The position numbers were made by a program, and so were the translations under genes. A DNA stretch of 64,000 bases from contig CALRKY020000012.1 of assembly GCA_943368345.1 (NCBI GenBank), positions 18,585-82,584 of the forward strand, written 5' to 3'. This document shows positions 55,474-64,000 of this stretch, piece after piece; position 1 is the stretch's first letter; every line of letters starts with the position of its first letter. This stretch comes from JADCGM01 sp943368345. Lineage in GTDB: Bacteria > Pseudomonadota > Alphaproteobacteria > Sphingomonadales > Sphingomonadaceae. The notes below the pieces were generated by a model. The model had not been told where the DNA came from. It saw nothing but the letters and a program-made list of their open reading frames with translations, and did no database searches.

Positions 55474-56688
55474 CTAGCGGACGAACAAGGCCGCAAGCTC
55501 GAGGTGGGTTGACCAGCGGAACTGGCCGACCGGCCAGATAGTTTCGATACGGTAGCCGCCGGTTGTCAGCATCGCGGCATCACGGGCGAAGGTGGCGGGA
55601 TTGCAGGACACGGACAGGATTCGCGGGACCGGCGAACGGGCCAGCGCCGCGACCTGTGCAGCAGCCCCGGCGCGCGGCGGATCGAGCACCACTGCGTCAA
55701 AACCGGCCAGTTCGTCAGTGGTCAGCGGGCGCCGGAACAGGTCGCGGTGATCGGCGGCAATCGCCCGCCCGTGGTTTCGGCCCGCCGCTGACAGGGCGGC
55801 AACCGGATCCCGCGCGGCATCGGCTGCATAGACTCTGGCAGACGCCGACAGTGGCAGCGCAAAGGTACCCAGCCCGCAGAACAGGTCCGCCACCCGCGTC
55901 GCACCCCCGACGCCGGCCAGAACCGCCGCCGTCAGCGCCGCCTCCCCGTCCAGCGTTGCCTGCAGGAACGCCCCCGGCGGCAATCGGACTGCGACCCCGC
56001 CAAGCTGCACCAGCGGCACTTGCGGCTCGGCGATGACCTCGATCCCGCCAGCCCCCTCCACCGCCAGTCGCGCCAAGGAATGGGCCGCCGCAAAGGACGT
56101 CAGCCGCTCGACCTCGTCATAGGTCGATGCCCCGATGTTGGAGATCATCACGTCGACGCCTGACAAGGTCAGGGTCATGGTGATGCCCGCGCCCTGCCCC
56201 GGCCCGATCATCTGACGGAGCAACGCTCGCAGCGGTTCGATCAGGGAAAAAAGCGCGGGCGCGAGCACATCGCAGTGATGCATGTCGACGATCCGGTGCG
56301 AATTTTCAGCGTTAAAGCCAAGCGCAATGTCCCGCCCCTTGCGCACCGCCCGGAGGCTGGCTCGCCGCCGCGATTTCGGTGGTGACAGATGGACCGGCAT
56401 CATCTCCCCAAACGCGACACCTTGTTGCGACAAGGCAAAGGCAATGCGGGCCGTGGCCCAGTCGACATAGGCGCTGTCGGCAACATGCTGCATCTGGCAG
56501 CCGCCACAGTCCGGAAAATGCGGGCACGGGGGCGGGACATGATTTGGCCCCGGCAGGATGGTCACCACGTCGTTGTCGACCTGAACACCATCCCCCGGTG
56601 CCCCCAGCCGCACGTAGCGACCGGCATCGGTGACCCCGTCGCCGCGCCCCGCCAGTCGGATAACGGTTTCCAATACCGTCACCGGCAA
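55474..56688 (-). CDS. RlmD/TrmA-type RNA (uracil-C5) methyltransferase
   Basis: The 404-residue product methylates a uridine in RNA, most likely 23S rRNA. A [4Fe-4S] cluster site is CPHFPDCGGCQMQH with a later Cys in MHHCDV. The SAM-binding motif is DLFCGLGTFALPL, and the catalytic nucleophile Cys is in SVSCNPATFARD. The N-terminal TRAM-like part is short. It overlaps the start of the nnrDE gene by 10 bp and is the last gene of an ilvD-nnrDE-methyltransferase run. Confidence 0.9.
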   Translation of the reverse strand: MPVTVLETVIRLAGRGDGVTDAGRYVRLGAPGDGVQVDNDVVTILPGPNHVPPPCPHFPDCGGCQMQHVADSAYVDWATARIAFALSQQGVAFGEMMPVHLSPPKSRRRASLRAVRKGRDIALGFNAENSHRIVDMHHCDVLAPALFSLIEPLRALLRQMIGPGQGAGITMTLTLSGVDVMISNIGASTYDEVERLTSFAAAHSLARLAVEGAGGIEVIAEPQVPLVQLGGVAVRLPPGAFLQATLDGEAALTAAVLAGVGGATRVADLFCGLGTFALPLSASARVYAADAARDPVAALSAAGRNHGRAIAADHRDLFRRPLTTDELAGFDAVVLDPPRAGAAAQVAALARSPVPRILSVSCNPATFARDAAMLTTGGYRIETIWPVGQFRWSTHLELAALFVR

Positions 56689-58106
56689 TCCGCCGTGACG
56701 GCCGCGAGTTGGTCGATCAAATCCTCCGCGATCAGACCAGTGCCAGCGCGCCGACCCGCCTCCGCGTGAAGCCAGGCCCCGGCACCGGCGGCATCAAAGG
56801 CCGAGAGGCCGCGCGCCAGCAATGCCGCGATGATGCCGGTCAACACATCCCCTGATCCGGCGGTCGCGAGATCGGCAGTCCCGTGATTGCAAATTGCCAC
56901 CCGCCCCGCAGGATCGGCAATGACGGTATCCGGCCCCTTCAGCAGCACAACCGCCCCAACGACCTGCGCCGCATGCCGGACTTGTTCAATCTTGCTGGAC
57001 GGCACCTGCCCGAACAGGCGCAGGAATTCCCCTTGATGCGGCGTCAGGACTGCCGGACCCACCAGCGCTGCTTTCAACCCGGCAACGTCCCCGGCGAACA
57101 GGCTGAACACGTCTGCATCGAGCACGATGGGCGTTCCGGCCCTGAGCAGCGCCACCACCGCGTCCCGCCGCCCATCAATGCCAAAACCCGGTCCCACCGC
57201 CACCGCCGAAACCCGCTTGTCAGACGCCGCCGCAGCGAGATCCTCGGTGGTATCAGCGCTCGCGAGCACCACGGACCCCGCCCGCACCGCGTTGCCGTCC
57301 AGCGCATCAGCTGGCGAAAGCAGGGTCACATAGCCCGCCCCGGCACGCTGTGCCGCCAAAGCCGTCAGCCGCGCGGCACTGGCAGTTGCCTTCGGGCCGC
57401 CTGCGACCAGGACATGGCCACGGGAGAATTTATGGGCATCGGGCGCAATCGACGGCAATGTCGGCCGCCCGACGCGGAAGATTTGACTGGAGTCTGGGGC
57501 AAGGCCAATGTCTGCGACGACCAGCCGCCCACAGAAATCAGCAGCCGGATGCAAAATATGCACTGGCTTTGCTGCCCCGAACGTCACCGTCAGGTCCGCC
57601 TTGACCGGTTCCGACAGACAGAGGCCGTCGTCGGTGGACACCCCGCTCGGCAGATCGATGGCGAGCACCGTCCGCGCTGCTGCGGCCAGTCGGTGCAGGT
57701 TGAACGCAGCCTCGACCGTCATGCCGCGCGTCAGCCCAATCCCGAACAACGCATCGATCAACAGCGGTTCCGGTACTGTGGCCGCGTCCAGTCTTTCAAC
57801 CGGACCACCCCAATGCGCCGCCGCGGTGATCGCCTCGGCAGCGACCGGTGATGCAAGCGCCGCAACACGCACCGGCCAGCCCCAATCCCGCAAAATCCGC
57901 GCCACAACATAGCCGTCGCCGCCATTGTTGCCGGGGCCGCACAGGACCAGCGCCGATGATCCGCCGACATAGGCCGCCGTCGCGCGGGCTGCCGCCAATC
58001 CTGCGGCTTCCATGAGCGCGGAGGCCGGTGTTCCCGCCGCAATGGCTGCCGCCTCCAGCGCGCGCATCTGCGGTGCCGTGACGACAAGCGTGTCCGTGCA
58101 GGTCAA
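56679..58106 (-). CDS. nnrD: Bifunctional NAD(P)H-hydrate repair enzyme (epimerase/dehydratase)
   Basis: The 475-residue product repairs NAD(P)H damaged by hydration. The N-terminal YjeF domain (about 1-210) has LCGPGNNGGDGYVVA, and the C-terminal ribokinase-like dehydratase (about 215-475) has HAGEFLRLFG-like HQGEFLRLFG and GTADLATAGSGDVL. The TTG at 58106 with a GGAG site fits the normal length; no ATG or GTG gives a family-like start. It lies 17 bp after ilvD in the same direction. Confidence 0.93.
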   Translation of the reverse strand: MTCTDTLVVTAPQMRALEAAAIAAGTPASALMEAAGLAAARATAAYVGGSSALVLCGPGNNGGDGYVVARILRDWGWPVRVAALASPVAAEAITAAAHWGGPVERLDAATVPEPLLIDALFGIGLTRGMTVEAAFNLHRLAAAARTVLAIDLPSGVSTDDGLCLSEPVKADLTVTFGAAKPVHILHPAADFCGRLVVADIGLAPDSSQIFRVGRPTLPSIAPDAHKFSRGHVLVAGGPKATASAARLTALAAQRAGAGYVTLLSPADALDGNAVRAGSVVLASADTTEDLAAAASDKRVSAVAVGPGFGIDGRRDAVVALLRAGTPIVLDADVFSLFAGDVAGLKAALVGPAVLTPHQGEFLRLFGQVPSSKIEQVRHAAQVVGAVVLLKGPDTVIADPAGRVAICNHGTADLATAGSGDVLTGIIAALLARGLSAFDAAGAGAWLHAEAGRRAGTGLIAEDLIDQLAAVTADCR

Positions 58107-58123
58107 GCAATCATCTCCGCCGG

Positions 58124-59848
58124 TCACATGTCGGCATAGACGTGCCGCTCGGCCTTTGCTCCCGGATGGGTTTGCGCGCCCGTCCGGGCAGGGCCGACCA
58201 GCTGCGCATATTTCCACAGGGCACCGGACTGATAAGCGTTAACGCGCGGCTGCCACGCCGCCTTCCGGCTCGCAAGAACGTCGGCGGGAACATCGATATC
58301 AATCGTCCCGGCAGCGGCATCGATGACGATCATGTCGCCATTTTCGATGAGCGCAATTGGCCCCCCGTCCGCCGCCTCCGGCCCGACATGGCCGATGCAG
58401 AAACCCCGCGTCGCACCTGAAAACCGGCCATCGGTGATCAGCGCAACCTTGTCACCCAACCCGCGTCCATAAAGCGCTGCCGTTGTTGACAGCATCTCCC
58501 GCATTCCCGGACCGCCCTTTGGTCCTTCATATCGGATAATCAGGACTTCGCCTTCGACGATGCTGCCGCGTTCGACGGCAGCAAAACAATCTTCTTCGCA
58601 TTCGAAAACATGGGCAGGACCGCTGAACTGTAATCGTTCCATTCCGGCGACCTTGACGATGGCACCATCGGGTGCGAGCGACCCCTTCAGTCCGACAACC
58701 CCTCCGGTTGGACTGAGCGGGGCGGAGACCGGATAAATGACCTTCTGGTCTGGGTTCCACGTCACCGCATCAATATTTTCCCCCAGCGTCTTGCCAGTCA
58801 CCGTCAGGCAATTGCCGTCGAGGAAACCACCGTCCAGCAAGGTCTTCATCAGCATATAGACCCCGCCTGCCTCGTACATGTCCTTGGCAACGTAGCGACC
58901 GCCCGGCTTCAGGTCGGCGATATAGGGTGTTGATTTGAAGATGTTGGCGACATCGAACAGGTCGAATTCAATGCCCGCCTCCGCCGCCATCGCGGGCAGG
59001 TGCAAGGCGCCATTGGTGGACCCTCCGGTTGCCGCAACGACTCGCGCGGCATTCTCAAACGCAGCCCGCGTGCAGATATCGCGCGGGCGGAGATTGAGTT
59101 CGAGAAGCGTCATGATCTGTCGCCCCGCCGCCATCGCGATATCGGCACGGCTGGCATAGGGGGCAGGCGTCATGTTGGAATTGGGGAGCGACAGGCCGAT
59201 GGCCTCCGCCACGCAGGCCATGGTGTTGGCGGTGAACTGGCCCCCGCAGGCCCCGTGGCCGGGACAGGCGACCTTCTCCAGCGCGGTCAGCTCCTCGATC
59301 GGGCAGGCCCCGGCGGAATAGCGCCCAACTGCCTCAAACACATCAACGACCGTCACGTCCTTGCCGTGGAAGTCGCCGGGGAGGATGGAGCCGCCATAGA
59401 CAAAGATCGACGGCACATTGAGGCGCAACATCGACATCATCATGCCCGGCAGGCTTTTGTCGCAACCGGCAAAGCCGATCAGCGCATCATAGCAATGCCC
59501 CCGCATCGATGCCTCAACCGAATCGGCAATGATCTCCCGACTGACCAGCGAGGATTTCATCCCCTGGTGGCCCATGGCGATGCCGTCGGTGACGGTGATG
59601 GTGTTGAACCGGCGCGGCATGCCGCCCGCTTCGGTGACGCCCAGCCGCGCCACATCCGCCTGCGCATCGAGCGTGGTGTTGCACGGCGCGCTGTCATTCC
59701 CGGCGGAGGCAATCCCGACGAAGGGGCGCGATATCGCCTCCTCATCCAGTCCCATGGCGTAATAATAGGACCGGTGCGGCGATCGTTCGGGGCCGACGCT
59801 GACATGCCGACTGGGCAGCCGGGATTTGTCGAACCGGGATTTGGTCAT
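58124..59848 (-). CDS. ilvD: Dihydroxy-acid dehydratase
   Basis: The 574-residue Fe-S enzyme makes the keto-acid precursors of valine, isoleucine and leucine. Cluster ligands are in SAPCNTTLDAQA, AGCDKSLPGMM and CPGHGACGGQFTANTM. The length is typical for this family. The ATG at 59848 gives MTKSRFDKSRLPSRHV, the usual start; an earlier in-frame start is less likely. A TTAACCAT motif at 59877-59884 lies 29 bp upstream. It heads an operon with nnrDE and the methyltransferase. Confidence 0.96.
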   Translation of the reverse strand: MTKSRFDKSRLPSRHVSVGPERSPHRSYYYAMGLDEEAISRPFVGIASAGNDSAPCNTTLDAQADVARLGVTEAGGMPRRFNTITVTDGIAMGHQGMKSSLVSREIIADSVEASMRGHCYDALIGFAGCDKSLPGMMMSMLRLNVPSIFVYGGSILPGDFHGKDVTVVDVFEAVGRYSAGACPIEELTALEKVACPGHGACGGQFTANTMACVAEAIGLSLPNSNMTPAPYASRADIAMAAGRQIMTLLELNLRPRDICTRAAFENAARVVAATGGSTNGALHLPAMAAEAGIEFDLFDVANIFKSTPYIADLKPGGRYVAKDMYEAGGVYMLMKTLLDGGFLDGNCLTVTGKTLGENIDAVTWNPDQKVIYPVSAPLSPTGGVVGLKGSLAPDGAIVKVAGMERLQFSGPAHVFECEEDCFAAVERGSIVEGEVLIIRYEGPKGGPGMREMLSTTAALYGRGLGDKVALITDGRFSGATRGFCIGHVGPEAADGGPIALIENGDMIVIDAAAGTIDIDVPADVLASRKAAWQPRVNAYQSGALWKYAQLVGPARTGAQTHPGAKAERHVYADM

Positions 59849-60003
59849 GCTGGGCCTCTCGCCTTCTGAGCTCACGTTAACCATAAAAAGTGTCGGAAAA
59901 TTTTACACACGCGACAAAGGCGCACACCCGCCCCGAATCCTTCACATTGGAATGCCACGATTATTGCGACTTGGTACTGAATTTGCTAGATGGCTGTCCG
60001 GAT

Positions 60004-60834
60004 ATGAAGATGCACATTGAAAATCGGTACACAAAGCGCGTCGTTGCGCTGGTGGCGGGTGCCTTGGCATTGGCCAGCGGGACCAGTGCGTCTGCCGGTC
60101 CGGTGACGGTGAATTTGTCGCCGTCCTGCACGACATCCTGCAGCACCGACGGGTCCGACGGCAACACCCGGACCTACACGTTTTTCGATAGTCAGGGACT
60201 CGCCTCGCGCGTCACTGTGACCGCTTGGGCTGCTGACCAAAACACCACGACGGGTGCGCTCAGCAACTATCAAACCGGTTTTGTCGGGCAATATAGCCAG
60301 GGTGTTGGCGTTACCAACCGCTATGAAGGCAATGGGTCGAGCAACAATTCGCACATGGCGGATAACGAGGGCGGCCGGGCCGATTTTCTGGTCTTGCGTT
60401 TTGACGGCGACGTGGTGCTGACCGGCGCACAGCTCAATGCATTTTCGATGACCGCTACCGGCTTCTCGGGCTCGGGTTCAGACACCGATGCCACCTTCTA
60501 CTTCGGTACGACCACGGTCCCGTTCAGCACGCCAGTTAACTTGGCGGACGCGACTCAGCGCCTGTCGATCCTGAACCATTACACCGATACGCTTGGTGGC
60601 AGCTCGAGCAACTTCCGCAGCGTCAACACCACGACTCGTTATTCCGGTAATGTCGTCGTCATCGCACCAAGCCTTGCCGACTATAACCGCGGTACTTCGG
60701 GCAACTGGCGTGACGGGTTCAAACTGGGTAACGTTCAGGTCGACTATTTGACCACGCAAGCCCCGGAACCAGCGGCACTCGGCTTGCTCGGTCTAGGCGT
60801 GCTTGCCTTGGGGCTGCGCCGCCGCAAGCGCTAA
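60004..60834 (+). CDS. PEP-CTERM sorting-signal protein
   Basis: The 276-residue product has a signal peptide (MKMHIENRYTKRVVALVAGA then LALASGTSASA) and a Ser/Thr/Asn-rich mature region. It ends in PEPAALGLLGLGVLALGL followed by RRRKR, the PEP-CTERM sorting signal: PEP motif, membrane helix and basic tail. Such proteins are cut by exosortase and attached at the cell surface or linked with exopolysaccharide. Two Cys in PSCTTSC may form a disulfide. No exosortase is in the window. An upstream open frame to 59890 is not signal-peptide-like. Confidence 0.88.
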   Translation: MKMHIENRYTKRVVALVAGALALASGTSASAGPVTVNLSPSCTTSCSTDGSDGNTRTYTFFDSQGLASRVTVTAWAADQNTTTGALSNYQTGFVGQYSQGVGVTNRYEGNGSSNNSHMADNEGGRADFLVLRFDGDVVLTGAQLNAFSMTATGFSGSGSDTDATFYFGTTTVPFSTPVNLADATQRLSILNHYTDTLGGSSSNFRSVNTTTRYSGNVVVIAPSLADYNRGTSGNWRDGFKLGNVQVDYLTTQAPEPAALGLLGLGVLALGLRRRKR

Positions 60835-61565
60835 AGTCGCGTGCGGGCTTCTGCGACGACTTCCGACAGCAAGTCTGCCCAATGGCCGATGCCCGACGGT
60901 GTCGCCAATTCATCCTGCCGCACCTCAAACCCGAGATAGGGCAAGCCCCGCGCCTCGGCATGGCGGTTCATCGTGTAGTTGAGGACGCGGCCCGAATAGG
61001 GCTGATTATCACCGACGTTGATCCCGGCTCCCTTGAGAAGCAAGATCGCAATGTCGGCGGCGCGACTGTCAGTGTTGTAGAGGATGCCGACGGGCCACGG
61101 CCTCGCTTCGGACTGGCTCGCCAAAGCGGGCGTAAAGCTATGCACCGACACGATGAACTTGATCCGGCCCCGGTCAATGATCCCGGCAATCGCATCATGA
61201 TAGGGCCGGTGCAGCGTCGCCAATCGGCGTTCGCGTTCCTCCAACGAAATCCCGACATTGCCGTGAATGACATGACCGTCGCTCGACGCCGGAATCAGGC
61301 CGTCCGCCTCTTCTTCGCGGTTGAGATCGATCACCAACCGGGAGACATGGCCAAAAATCGCATGGACGCCCAAACGCGCCGCCATCTGTCGGGCCACGGC
61401 ACCAGCGCCGATGTCGAGGGCTATATGCTCCCCCATCAAAGGGGCCGAAAGGCCAAGGTCAATGTCATCCGGGACATGATTCGACGCATGATCGGCGGTG
61501 ATCAGCAGATCTGACCCGATCGGACCCGGCAGGATGTCGAGCGGTGCCCCAATGTTCAACGTCAC
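60831..61565 (-). CDS. N-formylglutamate amidohydrolase
   Basis: The 244-residue product belongs to the N-formylglutamate amidohydrolase (HutG-like) family. It has DLLITADHASNHVPDDI, the metal-binding SRLVIDLNREE and the motif VSVHSFTP. It would hydrolyse N-formyl-L-glutamate, the last step of one histidine-degradation route, or a related amide. The other hut genes are not here. It converges on the PEP-CTERM gene with a 4-bp overlap. Confidence 0.9.
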   Translation of the reverse strand: MTLNIGAPLDILPGPIGSDLLITADHASNHVPDDIDLGLSAPLMGEHIALDIGAGAVARQMAARLGVHAIFGHVSRLVIDLNREEEADGLIPASSDGHVIHGNVGISLEERERRLATLHRPYHDAIAGIIDRGRIKFIVSVHSFTPALASQSEARPWPVGILYNTDSRAADIAILLLKGAGINVGDNQPYSGRVLNYTMNRHAEARGLPYLGFEVRQDELATPSGIGHWADLLSEVVAEARTRL

Positions 61566-61619
61566 GCTTGACCCCGCACCTCATCCCATCACGGGCCTGC
61601 ATGCCGGAAGTCGGCGCAT

Positions 61620-61654
61620 AAAAAAAGGGCCGCACCGGGGGGATGGTGCGGCCC
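61620..61654 (-). terminator. Strong intrinsic terminator of the small secreted-protein gene
   Basis: Read on the minus strand, the arms gggccgcacc and ggtgcggccc form a perfect 10-bp stem with an atcccccc loop, followed by seven T. It lies about 30 bp after the stop of the gene at 61684-61974, in the expected orientation, and stops transcription before the amidohydrolase gene. Confidence 0.92.
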
Positions 61655-61683
61655 AGGAATTTCCCCGGGGAGGGAAACGGGTG

Positions 61684-61974
61684 TTACTTGGCGGCGATCA
61701 GCGACGCATATTCGACGTTCAGCGCCTTCGCGGCGGACTTGAACTTCAAATTGGCTTCACGCTTGTTGCCAGCTTCGCACAGTTGAACGCCAACCTTGAC
61801 CAGACGCAGCGCGCTCTTGTTGGCGTTTGCATCGGTGCCGGTTGCCGCAATGGCGCGGATTGCAGTCGGCGTTGCTTCGCAAACATCGGTCTGGGCGAAA
61901 GCCGGGGTGGCGCTCGCAAGGGTCAATACGGTCATGACAACGGCGACCGGGGCGGTGATGAACGAACGGTTCAT
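61684..61974 (-). CDS. Small secreted protein, 96 aa
   Basis: The product has a clear signal peptide (MNRSFITAPVAVVMTVLTLA then SATPAFA, cut near residue 27). The mature 69 residues hold two Cys (DVCEATP and QLCEAGN) that could form a disulfide, and many Ala and Lys. No family is recognised; it looks like a stable secreted helix bundle. Its own strong terminator and an upstream AGAAGGAAAA site mark it as a single, probably well expressed, gene. Confidence 0.78.
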   Translation of the reverse strand: MNRSFITAPVAVVMTVLTLASATPAFAQTDVCEATPTAIRAIAATGTDANANKSALRLVKVGVQLCEAGNKREANLKFKSAAKALNVEYASLIAAK

Positions 61975-62159
61975 GGTCGTTTTCCTTCTCTTCTGCGGGG
62001 GCCGGCCGCTTGTTGAGCCTCACTCAAAAACTTCTGAGTGGTGCTTTAAGTACGACTCGGAACGGCGTCAACAGCTAATTTGAGTGTCACGCAGTTTGCA
62101 TGGGAGCCATGCATATGGTGCATTGCACAAGAGGGGTGTGATCGGAGGGAATTGTGGGT

Positions 62160-62220
62160 GCCGCCCCCCTCCCGCTGCGCTCACGCGCAGTCGCCTCCCC
62201 CTTTTCAGGGGGCGGAGGAG
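62160..62220. repeat. REP-like palindrome cluster
   Basis: Three short hairpins occur in series: ctgcgc-tcac-gcgcag (about 62175-62190), ccccc-ttttca-ggggg (about 62197-62212) and outer arms ccgccccc/gggggcgg (62161 and 62207). Together they resemble GC-rich REP-type elements, like that between nrdA and nrdB. They lie in the 282-bp gap between the small secreted protein and the acyl-CoA dehydrogenase; the rest of the gap shows no gene. Confidence 0.5.
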
Positions 62221-62256
62221 CAGGGATCGAGTTTTTTCCGCTGACCGCGGAAAGTC

Positions 62257-63459
62257 TCAGCTGAACGCCTGAATGCCCGTCTGCGCCCGACCGAGAATCA
62301 GAGCGTGGACGTCATGGGTCCCCTCGTAGGTATTCACGGCCTCAAGGTTCATCACATGACGGATGACGCCATATTCGTCCGAGATGCCGTTGCCGCCGTG
62401 CATGTCGCGCGCTTCACGGGCGATGGTGAGGGCCTTGCCGCAATTGTTTCGCTTGATCAGGCTAATCGCTTCGGGAGCCAGCCGGTGATCGTCCATCAAG
62501 CGGCCCGCAGCCAGCGCGGCTGTCAAACCAAGCGTAATTTCGGTCTGCATGTCGGCCAGTTTCTTTTGGAACAATTGCGTCGCGGCCAAGGGACGCCCGA
62601 ATTGCTTGCGGTCCAGCCCATATTGCCGCGCGGCGTGCCAGCAATATTCCGCCGCCCCTATCGCGCCCCAGGCGATGCCGTAGCGGGCGTTGTTGAGGCA
62701 GCCGAACGGCCCGCCAAGCCCGCGCGCTCCGGGAAGCAACCGGTCGTCCGGGATTTCGACACCGTCCATGACGATTTCCCCGGTCACCCAGGCGCGCAGC
62801 GAAAATTTGCCGTCAATCTTCGGGGTCGACAGCCCCTTGTCACCGCGTTCGAGAATGAAGCCACGGATCGCGTCGTCATCGGTCTTCGCCCAGACCACCA
62901 TGACATCGGCATAGGGCGACGAGGTGATCCACATCTTGGCACCGTCGAGCACATACCCACCCTGCACCTTGCGAGCCCGGGTCTTCATACCGCCTGGGTC
63001 GGAACCGGCATCAGGCTCGGTCAACCCGAACGAGCCAATCCACTCCCCGCTCGCCAGTTTCGGCAGGTAACGCTGGCGCTGCGCCTCGGTGCCGTAAGCG
63101 TGGATTGGGTACATCACCAACGACGACTGGACCGACATCGCCGAGCGGTAGGCCGAATCCGCCCGTTCAACCTCACGCGCAATCAGGCCGTACGACACAT
63201 AGGAGACCCCGGGGCAGCCATAGCCTTCGATGGTCGGACCAAGCAGGCCCATCTCGCCAAACTTCGCCATCAGCGACCGGTCGCTGGTTTCATGCCGGTT
63301 CGCCTCGCGGACAATCGGCATCAGCTCGGCATCGGCAAAGGCCCGGGCGGAGTCGCGGACCAGCCGCTCCTCCTCGGTCAGGGCGGAATCGAGCAGCAGT
63401 GGGTCGTCCCAGACGAATTTGGGCCAGCTTTTGGGTTTTGGTGTGGTTTTGTCGCTCAT
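62257..63459 (-). CDS. gcdH: Acyl-CoA dehydrogenase, glutaryl-CoA dehydrogenase type
   Basis: The 400-residue flavoprotein has the acyl-CoA dehydrogenase pattern: GSFGLTEPDAGSDPGGMKT, WITSSPYAD, and the catalytic Glu in NTYEGTHDVHALILGRAQTG. The TYEGTHD form with the C-terminal GIQAF fits glutaryl-CoA dehydrogenase, which oxidises and decarboxylates glutaryl-CoA to crotonyl-CoA in lysine or tryptophan breakdown. The start MSDKTTPKPKSWPKFVWDDP is family-like. An ispE gene lies upstream. Confidence 0.92.
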   Translation of the reverse strand: MSDKTTPKPKSWPKFVWDDPLLLDSALTEEERLVRDSARAFADAELMPIVREANRHETSDRSLMAKFGEMGLLGPTIEGYGCPGVSYVSYGLIAREVERADSAYRSAMSVQSSLVMYPIHAYGTEAQRQRYLPKLASGEWIGSFGLTEPDAGSDPGGMKTRARKVQGGYVLDGAKMWITSSPYADVMVVWAKTDDDAIRGFILERGDKGLSTPKIDGKFSLRAWVTGEIVMDGVEIPDDRLLPGARGLGGPFGCLNNARYGIAWGAIGAAEYCWHAARQYGLDRKQFGRPLAATQLFQKKLADMQTEITLGLTAALAAGRLMDDHRLAPEAISLIKRNNCGKALTIAREARDMHGGNGISDEYGVIRHVMNLEAVNTYEGTHDVHALILGRAQTGIQAFS

Positions 63460-63487
63460 GCGGCCATCTATACCGGCCAGGCGCCGA

Positions 63488-64000
63488 TCAAACCAGCCGG
63501 GTTGGCATCACCCACCAGCCGGGTCGTACGGCTCCCAGAGCAGCGGCAGCTGCCTCACATGAGGCCTGATCCGGAAACAACGCGAAGCACGTCGCCCCCG
63601 ACCCCGACATCCGGACCAGCCCGGCCCCGGCCTGCGCCGACAGCATCGCCAAAACCTCGCTGATGACGGGCTGGAGCGACGTTGCCGACCTCTCCAGATC
63701 ATTCCGCCCCGCACGGGCAGCTACAAGAACATCGCCCTGCGTCAGCGGTCCGTGATCGACCCTGTCCCAGGCGCGGAAGACCTCTGCGGTTGAAACCGCA
63801 ACGCCGGGGTTTGCCAACAGGACCGGTTGCCCTGCCAAATCGGCTGCCGGAAGCTGCCGAAGCACATCGCCCTTCCCTGCGCCATATTGGGTGCAGTTCC
63901 ACACACAGGCCGCGACATCCGCGCCCAGTTCACCACCCAGCGCCGCCAGCCGCGCCAGCGGCCAATGCAACTGCCAATGACGATTGAGCAGGCGCAACGT
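63488..64000 (-). CDS. ispE: 4-diphosphocytidyl-2-C-methyl-D-erythritol kinase, C-terminal part
   Basis: The frame enters from the right edge and stops at 63488, giving 170 residues. The fragment contains the segment LLNRHWQLHWPLARLAALGG of the GHMP-kinase fold. ANPGVAVSTAEVFRAW, the RNDLE segment and the glycine-rich MSGSGATCFALF all fit the C-terminal half of IspE. The N-terminal PxxxGLGGGSS motif lies outside the window. IspE phosphorylates CDP-methylerythritol in the non-mevalonate isoprenoid pathway. Confidence 0.9.
   Translation of the reverse strand, partial: TLRLLNRHWQLHWPLARLAALGGELGADVAACVWNCTQYGAGKGDVLRQLPAADLAGQPVLLANPGVAVSTAEVFRAWDRVDHGPLTQGDVLVAARAGRNDLERSATSLQPVISEVLAMLSAQAGAGLVRMSGSGATCFALFPDQASCEAAAAALGAVRPGWWVMPTRLV

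Overview
The window is a GC-rich bacterial chromosome segment with dense, mostly single-copy housekeeping genes. It most likely comes from an alphaproteobacterium of the order Sphingomonadales. That placement is an inference from gene content and order: divergent 3-hydroxybutyrate dehydrogenase/intracellular PHB depolymerase, class Ia nrdA/nrdB, carA-carB-greA, yqeY-dnaG-rpoD, an SPFH gene followed by a small ribbon-helix-helix gene, and a PEP-CTERM protein. I saw no rRNA, tRNA, CRISPR array, prophage or transposase gene.

Layout. 1-4.1 kb: end of an ABC exporter gene, PHB degradation (bdhA-like, phaZ), a PPOX flavoprotein and a lipoprotein. 4.1-8.9 kb: a repeat-rich gap, an AT-rich membrane-protein gene coupled to nrdB, a 126-bp nested palindrome between nrdB and nrdA, and an nrdA control region with NrdR-like boxes and a DnaA box. 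8.9-17.4 kb: class I fumarase, an acyltransferase, overlapping divergent serine hydrolase/MBL genes, a VOC protein, uvrB and an MFS exporter. 17.6-25.3 kb: greB, an EF-hand protein, ppk2-aspS, rnd, ppx and greA. 25.4-31 kb: carB, a FitAB-type toxin-antitoxin pair inserted at the 5' end of carB, an RraB-like gene and carA. 31.1-36.4 kb: yqeY-dnaG-rpoD and an exported protein. 36.2-43.5 kb: RHH/SPFH, MoxR ATPase, a CHASE2-EAL c-di-GMP protein, an isolated Trp-rich leader peptide with terminator, an SDR, a CoxE-like VWA protein and a GNAT enzyme. 43.5-50.3 kb: a lipid-anchored PQQ/haem c alcohol dehydrogenase, a four-gene glpK operon and divergent glpD. 50.3-55.5 kb: a PLP dehydratase, ornithine decarboxylase with a structured leader, a deoxyhypusine-synthase-like enzyme, two MAPEG proteins and a small membrane protein. 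55.5-64 kb: ilvD, nnrDE and RlmD-type methyltransferase, a PEP-CTERM protein, N-formylglutamate amidohydrolase, a small secreted protein, glutaryl-CoA dehydrogenase and the 3' part of ispE.

The most distinctive signals are four. (1) An 86-bp near-identical direct repeat of the carB 5' end flanks the toxin-antitoxin pair, so carB appears to have been split and rebuilt, with the antitoxin operator now next to the carB start. (2) A 24-codon ORF with four Trp codons is followed by a strong terminator, but no gene follows it on that strand. (3) An RNA stem masks the ribosome site of ornithine decarboxylase, which lies directly before a likely homospermidine-forming enzyme. (4) REP-like palindromes sit between nrdA and nrdB and over the ribosome site of dnaG. 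Starts were chosen from Shine-Dalgarno sites and family N-termini. All function calls rest on recognised motifs, not on database searches.
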